Below are positions 1 through 4,581 of a DNA stretch of 13,173 nt, one piece after another. The DNA is from Chrysochromulina parva. Its lineage: Eukaryota; Haptophyta; Prymnesiales; Chrysochromulinaceae. The stretch covers positions 1 to 13,173 of the forward strand of contig PJAB01001631.1 in the NCBI GenBank assembly GCA_002887195.1, in the 5' to 3' direction. Each line of letters begins with the position of its first letter. Position 1 is the first letter of the stretch. Position numbers and translations under genes: made by a program. The notes under the pieces are model-generated. The model was given only the letters and a program-made list of their open reading frames with translations, searched no databases and was not told the origin of the DNA.

Positions 1-20
1 GTATATGAACGGGACACATT

Positions 21-70
21 AAGATACAATCAAGATACATGCAGGATACATCAAGATACATCAGGATACG
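21..70. repeat. Short A-rich repeat, period 10-11 bp
   Basis: Five copies of an octamer close to AAGATACA start at 21, 32, 43, 53 and 63; two copies carry AGG instead of AAG. Spacing is 11, 11, 10 and 10 bp, about one helical turn. The composition is much more AT-rich than the coding DNA nearby. Function is unknown: it may be a simple minisatellite, an intronic tract or a protein-binding array. Confidence 0.6.
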
Positions 71-209
71 TATCCGATAGGAAACTGTACCCAAAAACGA
101 TAGGAAACTGTACGTCACCCCAAACGACCTCTCTCAGCAGATCCCCAATGACGCTCGCCGCTCTGCGACTCTCCTCAGGGACTCCCACCAGCGCACGCTC
201 GAGCTCCAT
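51..209 (-). CDS. Possible small minus-strand ORF or first exon
   Basis: An ATG at 209 opens a 52-codon frame to a TGA at 51-53. The first 32 residues (MELERALVGVPEESRRAASV, then IGDLLREVVWGD) look like ordinary helical protein, while the last 20, encoded over the repeats, do not. A GTACAG donor-like site directly follows the GAC codon at 114-116, so the real exon could end at 114 and splice to DNA beyond the left edge. A stop codon immediately precedes the ATG, which fits a true start. The other strand is also open here (148-420), but its product is low-complexity. No family recognised; weak call. Confidence 0.2.
   Translation of the reverse strand: MELERALVGVPEESRRAASVIGDLLREVVWGDVQFPIVFGYSFLSDTYPDVS
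75..113. repeat. 16-bp direct repeat, two copies
   Basis: CGATAGGAAACTGTAC occurs exactly at 75-90 and 98-113, separated by 7 bp. It follows directly on the 10-11 bp repeat array. No function can be assigned. Confidence 0.7.
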
Positions 210-446
210 TCAGATGGCCTGTTTTCCATCATCAACCGTCGTCACGACACAAAGAAGAAAGAAAGAGAAAGAAAGCTCCCAAAAGAAGAAAGTTCCCAAA
301 GGAGAAAGTCCATCCCCAAAACACCTCCCAGCAAAAACAAGTCAAGTCAATACTGACACACACCACTTTCTTACAAATACACACACACAAATCCCTAGAA
401 ACTCTGTCCCTGAGCGCTGAAGTGTATATTCTTACAAATAGCCTGG
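210..446. other. Non-coding upstream flank
   Basis: This stretch contains a purine-rich tract (about 250-310, AAGAAAGAAAG-like) and an A/C-rich tract (about 330-400, CACACAC). Open frames on both strands give low-complexity translations without recognisable domains. I see no convincing gene. It is probably 5' flank or 5' UTR of the downstream plus-strand gene, possibly shared with a divergent minus-strand gene. Confidence 0.4.
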
Positions 447-475
447 TACCGGTACCGGTATAATATCCGGATATT
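447..475 (+). promoter_or_regulatory. Twin 14-bp palindromes with TATA-like core
   Basis: Two perfect 14-bp palindromes lie one base apart: TACCGGTACCGGTA at 447-460 and AATATCCGGATATT at 462-475. Between and inside them sits TATAATAT (459-466), the most AT-rich motif near the start of the downstream gene and about 90 bp before its first ATG. A core promoter with a dyad-binding factor site is a reasonable inference. There is no expression evidence. Confidence 0.35.
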
Positions 476-555
476 GATAGAGAAACTGAAACCGTATCGC
501 GACCTTCGGCTCGCGCTTCCAAACCTGCAAATCTCTTCTCTTCTTGCGCCAGGAT

Positions 556-3351
556 ATGACGATGTGCGCTCTCGGCTCGGCTCGGCGGGGCTGGGCGGGC
601 CGCGTTGGGTCCGTGCCTCGACTCGCCCGCACCATCTTCCTCGCCATGATGGTGGGCTTCACCAGCGCACAGACCATCTGCACAAACACGTGCAACTACT
701 ATACCGACTCCCTCTGCGACGATGGTGGCCCGGGCGCCGAGTACCAAGTTTGCGCCTACGGCACCGACTGCGTCGACTGCGGACCTCGTCCAAACCAGTT
801 GCCACTTTGTTCATCTGGGTGTGGTGCTTGTACATATGGGCCTGTCACACTAACATATGGGACCCCGAATCAGTGGGCCAATGATAACTTCTACAAGACC
901 ACTCTGTATACCACTTGCAGTGCTTGTTCAGGAGTTGCCAGTGGAGGACGGATGTACGTCTACCAATCATATCATGTTAATGGGTATTCTGGGGCTGGGA
1001 ATGCCTACCTGTGGTTCGACTGCTCGAATGGGAGATGGACCCGGTCCGTCGTTCCCGCTGGTTACAGCGCTTGCCCCAATCGGTTTGCCTGTGCTGGCCC
1101 TTACCCCACGGGAACCACCCTTCAAGATATTCCGTGGCGTTCATGCCCGACCAGTAGCGCTCAAACCTGCTCTGCGTCATCCCCGCCGCCCGGATCGCAC
1201 AGCCACTCTCCGCCTCCCCCACTGCACGGCCACTTACCGCACGGCCACTTACCGCACGGCCACTTACCGCATGGCCACTCTCCGCACAGCCACTTTCCGG
1301 TCAGCCAATCTCCGCCTCCGCTTCCACCGGAAGTCGAGACGGAGGACATTGGCGGCAGCATCGTCGGCTGGATCATCGCTGTCAGCCTTTGCTGTTGTTG
1401 TTTCGCCGCCGCCGGGTTCTTCTTGCGCCATAAGCACCAAGTTCAGTGTCCGGACCTACTGGAGGCGGTGGCGGCCCTACTGGCGGCGGTGGCGTACCTA
1501 CTGGATTTAATCCTGAAGGTGGTGGCGACCCTACTGAATGGGGTGGCGACCCTACTGAAGTTGGTGGTGGAGGCCCTACAGAAGTCGATACAGAATGTGG
1601 CGGCATCATGTCGGCCGCGGCCGCCGCCGACGCCGCCAACGCCGAAGCCGCAGCCTTTGCCGCCGCCGCAGCCTTTGCCGCCGCCGACGAAGATGATCTA
1701 CCTCTCGTCCTCGGGTAAAACCCTCCCCGGTCTCAAGCACGCGATCGAGGCGTACTTGAAGGGGGGAAAGGTGGTCGATGGGGGCCAAGTGGCCATCATC
1801 GAGTTGAACGACGCGAATCCCGTCAAAGATCCCTGGAAAGACCAGCCAATCTATCAGACAGTCGAGAAGCACGTCAAAGCCCTCGGGTACTCCACGGAAG
1901 CCACGGCCTACAAGTTCTTCGAGTTGAAGAAGGGCGTTGGCACGAAGCTTAACGACCTCCTCTACAAGTTGGATCAGCCCGGCACAATCTGCATCGTCGT
2001 CGGCGGCAATACCTGGCAGCTGTCCCACGCATTCGGGCAGAATCACGGCGTTCGCGCGACCATCTCAAGGCAGGTGAAACACGGCAACTTGATGTACGTG
2101 TCCTTCAGCGCTGGGTCGGTCATGGCTGGCCTTACAGTAGAGATCAACACGGATGACATCGACGAGGTGATCAAGGCGGGAGGCACTCGCACGAAGGATG
2201 GCTTCAAGCTCGTCCCGTATGCGGTCCGGCCGCACAACCAGGGTGCGGCGTCACAAGCTGCAGGCAAAGATTTCGAGCGCAGGCTGGCCGCAAAGCAGGT
2301 CAAAGACGATGCGGGGCATGTCATTGTCAACTGCCCGGTGCTCTACTTGAAAGATGGCGAGGCGTGCGTGTTTGCTGGGGGCGCCGAGCCAATCATGCTG
2401 CCGGACGAATATGCACAGGACAAGATTGCAAAGCACAGGTCCTCTGTCAGAGTTGAAGAAATGTATCGGAGCATGCCCGACTACTGGGAGAAGCTCATCG
2501 CGACCAGTTCGCTGGATGGCTTCGCCGCGATCGCCCTCGACCTCACTGGCCGCGACAAGAAAACGTGTACTGCGCTCGAGCGGCTGCTGCAGACCGACCG
2601 AGTGAAGCTGAGACGGAAGGGCACCGCGCACGACCGGCTGAAACTCACGTGCGCGTGGCGCCTCGAGAACCCGGCGCTTTGGGGAAAGTACATGGCCGGC
2701 GTGCATGGTGTGATGCGTGACATGGAGCGAATTCGGCAGGGGGGCGTGACACCCGCGGGCGGCGCGCCGCCCCTTACGCGCGCCGCCCCTTACGCCCTGC
2801 CCGGTCAACCGCGCGCGGACGTCAATGAGGCCTTCCTGATGCACGGCACGAACGCCGGCGTGCTCTTCAACATCCTCGCCACGGGCATGAACGAGCGCTT
2901 CGCCGGCACGGCCGCAGGAGCCGCTTACGGCGAGGGCACCTACCTGGCCGAGGACGCGGGCAAGACTGACCGATACACCGAGGTAGATCCGCAGTACGAT
3001 GGGAGCTCGGAGCTGCACAAGCGGCTGTACGCGCACAACGTGCCCCACCCGGGCAAGGTCTTCTACATCCTCGTGTGCCGTGTGGCGCTCGGCCATCACG
3101 TGCGTACACAGCAGAAGGGTAAAGATGCCACGAGCACCGATACGGGTCGACGCGTGTTTCCGATCTCGTTCCGCGAGCTCGACACGGTGGCCGGCATCTC
3201 TCCGCCCGTGCACCACCACTCGCTGCTTGCCGACGTCATGGACGTTGGCCAGAAATACCGTGAGTTCATCGTCTTCCACTCGGATTACATTTACCCCGAG
3301 TACCTGGTGGCTTACAAGCGGTACGAGGGCGACCGTGATTTGTTGGCGTGA
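556..3351 (+). CDS. Membrane protein: Cys-rich leader, TM, S51 hydrolase, PARP domain
   Basis: Uninterrupted frame of 931 residues from ATG 556. Residues 1-39 hold a hydrophobic signal segment (TIFLAMMVGFTSAQ), followed by a Cys-rich CDDGGPGAEY/GTDCVDCG module (about 42-77) and an unknown Cys-rich ectodomain to about 205. A His/Pro repeat lies at about 221-252 and one transmembrane helix (GWIIAVSLCCCCFAAAGFFL, then RHKH) at about 267-295, giving a likely type I topology with a cytosolic C-terminus. An amphipathic Leu/Val/Ala segment (298-350) and a Pro-rich linker follow. Residues about 380-615 match peptidase S51: GGNTWQL, SFSAGS with nucleophile Ser518, and VRPHNQ with His560. An ENPALWGKYM element precedes the PARP domain (about 755-929) with HGT His763, GEGTY Tyr796 and REFIVF Glu903, the H-Y-E triad intact. 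Domain calls come from motifs only; substrate and ligand are unknown. Confidence 0.85.
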   Translation: MTMCALGSARRGWAGRVGSVPRLARTIFLAMMVGFTSAQTICTNTCNYYTDSLCDDGGPGAEYQVCAYGTDCVDCGPRPNQLPLCSSGCGACTYGPVTLTYGTPNQWANDNFYKTTLYTTCSACSGVASGGRMYVYQSYHVNGYSGAGNAYLWFDCSNGRWTRSVVPAGYSACPNRFACAGPYPTGTTLQDIPWRSCPTSSAQTCSASSPPPGSHSHSPPPPLHGHLPHGHLPHGHLPHGHSPHSHFPVSQSPPPLPPEVETEDIGGSIVGWIIAVSLCCCCFAAAGFFLRHKHQVQCPDLLEAVAALLAAVAYLLDLILKVVATLLNGVATLLKLVVEALQKSIQNVAASCRPRPPPTPPTPKPQPLPPPQPLPPPTKMIYLSSSGKTLPGLKHAIEAYLKGGKVVDGGQVAIIELNDANPVKDPWKDQPIYQTVEKHVKALGYSTEATAYKFFELKKGVGTKLNDLLYKLDQPGTICIVVGGNTWQLSHAFGQNHGVRATISRQVKHGNLMYVSFSAGSVMAGLTVEINTDDIDEVIKAGGTRTKDGFKLVPYAVRPHNQGAASQAAGKDFERRLAAKQVKDDAGHVIVNCPVLYLKDGEACVFAGGAEPIMLPDEYAQDKIAKHRSSVRVEEMYRSMPDYWEKLIATSSLDGFAAIALDLTGRDKKTCTALERLLQTDRVKLRRKGTAHDRLKLTCAWRLENPALWGKYMAGVHGVMRDMERIRQGGVTPAGGAPPLTRAAPYALPGQPRADVNEAFLMHGTNAGVLFNILATGMNERFAGTAAGAAYGEGTYLAEDAGKTDRYTEVDPQYDGSSELHKRLYAHNVPHPGKVFYILVCRVALGHHVRTQQKGKDATSTDTGRRVFPISFRELDTVAGISPPVHHHSLLADVMDVGQKYREFIVFHSDYIYPEYLVAYKRYEGDRDLLA
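1222..1311 (+). repeat. 15-bp repeat encoding His-Pro-Gly pentapeptides
   Basis: Six 15-bp units start at 1222, 1237, 1252, 1267, 1282 and 1297. The second and third are identical and the later ones diverge. They encode repeated HGHLP-type pentapeptides, ending HSPHSHFPVSQSP, in the predicted extracellular stalk just before the transmembrane helix. Spaced histidines could bind divalent metal; that is inference from composition. Confidence 0.8.
1449..1590 (+). repeat. Degenerate 18-bp repeat open in two frames
   Basis: A degenerate unit resembling GGTGGCGACCCTACTGAA recurs through this stretch. In the frame of the host gene it encodes an amphipathic Val-Ala-Thr-Leu-Leu type helix directly after the transmembrane segment. 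In another plus frame (open 1446-1718) it encodes a Gly-rich series with GGDPTE units. The host frame is continuous on both sides, so the helical reading is the likely product. A pair of compensating frameshifts or small introns restoring the Gly-rich linker is not excluded. Confidence 0.6.
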
Positions 3352-3845
3352 GTGTGGATGTCGAGTTCAACCAGGCCTTTGGCCAGTACACTCATCTTCT
3401 TGGAAAAGTTGCCCAGGAGAATCCTGTGAAGCAGGTTGACGTGTATGAGAGCTTGCCGGTTCAGGTCGCATACAATCAGTGCAAGGCTCAGTTCTCCAAG
3501 CGCGGCTTCGAAAAGGAGATTTGGGTCTTTCATGGCACGTCAAGTGCTGATACAGTCAAGAGCATCTGTACCGGAGGGTTCAAGGTGGCGGGGCAACCGG
3601 GAGGTCCGCCGATAGCGAACGGCGCAGTTTACGGGCTCGGCATTTACGCCGCGACGAGCCCTCACACGCCAATGGGCTACGGCAAAGACAACAGGTCGGT
3701 GATACTGTGCTTGGCGCTCCTTGGAAAGCCTGGAAACGATGCCAAACAACGGGAGGTGGAGGAGGATAGCTGGGAGCCTAAGAAGGATTGGGTCGTCTTC
3801 AAGACGGGCGCCCAGCTCCTCCCCAAATACGTGGTGCACTTTTAA
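3348..3845 (+). CDS. Second PARP-like domain, shifted frame, no ATG
   Basis: The frame opens after a stop at 3336-3338 and overlaps the end of the upstream gene. It has no ATG near its beginning, only a GTG at 3348 within GTGAGT, which also matches a splice-donor consensus. The product (about 165 aa) has PARP hallmarks: WVFHGTSS with His at 3531, YGLGIYAA with Tyr at 3645, and DWVVF with Asp at 3786 where PARPs have Glu, then LLPKYVVHF. The triad is therefore H-Y-D, so polymerase activity is doubtful; mono-transferase or binding roles are possible. It is most simply a second, tandem PARP domain of the upstream gene joined by an unresolved intron or lost through a one-base frame error. One phase-compatible acceptor follows AG 3450-3451, but its pyrimidine tract is poor. 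Confidence 0.6.
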   Translation: MSVDVEFNQAFGQYTHLLGKVAQENPVKQVDVYESLPVQVAYNQCKAQFSKRGFEKEIWVFHGTSSADTVKSICTGGFKVAGQPGGPPIANGAVYGLGIYAATSPHTPMGYGKDNRSVILCLALLGKPGNDAKQREVEEDSWEPKKDWVVFKTGAQLLPKYVVHF

Positions 3846-3866
3846 TAGGGGACGAGATGTGTGTCG

Positions 3867-3920
3867 CCAAAGAGCTCAGAGGGAGCTCGTGAACCAAAGA
3901 GCTCAGAGGGAGCTCGTGAA
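3867..3920 (+). repeat. 27-bp perfect tandem duplication
   Basis: The 27-bp unit at 3867-3893 is repeated exactly at 3894-3920. Each copy contains two GAGCTC-type elements. The length is a multiple of three, so open frames crossing it gain nine residues. The perfect identity suggests a recent duplication, 22 bp after the stop of the second PARP-like frame. Confidence 0.9.
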
Positions 3921-4259
3921 CTACTTCGCGCCGTGCACCTGCGAGCAGAGCGCGACGTTCAGCGAAATGCATCCCGAGGCGCAGTGCAAGGCGATCCAGC
4001 GGGAGCGGCGGCAGCGGTGGAATGCGCGCGGGTCGTCGCTGGGCTGTGGGTTGCGTCGGAGGACAATTTGTGGGTATTCCTGTGTAGTTTTGATGTGTGT
4101 GGTCTCACTGTGGATGAAATCACCGCTGCGCTTGACCAGGCATCACACAAAGTCGCTAAGGCGGCTGCTTCGAGCGGGAGCGACGGGCCCAGCACGGGGG
4201 GGGGCACAGCGGCGCTTTATATGAGGATTGAATTTGAAATTGGAGGATTTTCAATTTAG
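3921..4259 (+). other. Uncertain coding segment downstream of PARP-like frame
   Basis: Two plus frames are open. One (open from GTG 3861 to 4259) gives a plausible second half (VAGLWVASEDNLWVFLCSFD, then VDEITAALDQASHKVAKAA). The other (ending 4224) gives a plausible first half (FAPCTCEQSATFSEMHPEAQ). Neither has a recognisable domain or a good ATG. The pattern would fit a terminal exon broken by a frameshift or small intron, or decayed 3' sequence. I do not assign a gene. Confidence 0.2.
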
Positions 4260-4581
4260 AATTAGGCCCTCCGCTTTTGAGTTTTGTACGCATGGCACGT
4301 AAGTGCTAAGTCTAAGTGATGAAGACGTATTTTTCCGTCCGGCGCTGGGAAACAACTGCGGCAAGTGGGAAAGGTGGTTGCCGTTGGGAATGCGATGCAA
4401 GTGCATGGCCCGTGCTCCTCGCCTCATCCGCTCATGCGTCCATGTCATGCGTCATGGACATGGTTTGGTTGGTGCATGGGTTGCGGTGGCCGGTGGACCA
4501 ATCCTGTCGGTCATGCGCATGATCATAAGTTTCTTTTGTCGAATTCGAAGTTGTATGTTCTTACAAACCGAACATTTACCC
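4260..4581. other. Convergent intergenic region
   Basis: This region holds the 3' flanks of the plus-strand PARP gene and the minus-strand tRNase Z gene. It is more AT-rich at its edges. A 7-bp inverted repeat (4438-4444 with 4453-4459, loop of 8) is the only structure noted. I see no convincing gene, RNA or obvious polyadenylation signal. Confidence 0.5.

Noticed and set aside
148..420. 90-codon plus frame with Lys-rich middle
   Set aside because: Its purine-rich and CACACA tracts explain the composition; no domain, and it lies in probable 5' flank.
2251..3279. 342-codon open frame on the minus strand opposite the PARP domain
   Set aside because: The plus strand carries conserved catalytic motifs here. 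The minus product has no recognisable domain and is a shadow of GC-rich codon bias.
3321..3365. Tiny intron GTACGA..GTGAG joining the two PARP frames
   Set aside because: The acceptor candidates close to the stop would give an implausibly short intron or the wrong phase.
4438..4459. Hairpin as a terminator or RNA element
   Set aside because: The 7-bp stem with 8-base loop is short and overlaps CATGCGTC repeats; no U-tract and eukaryotic context.
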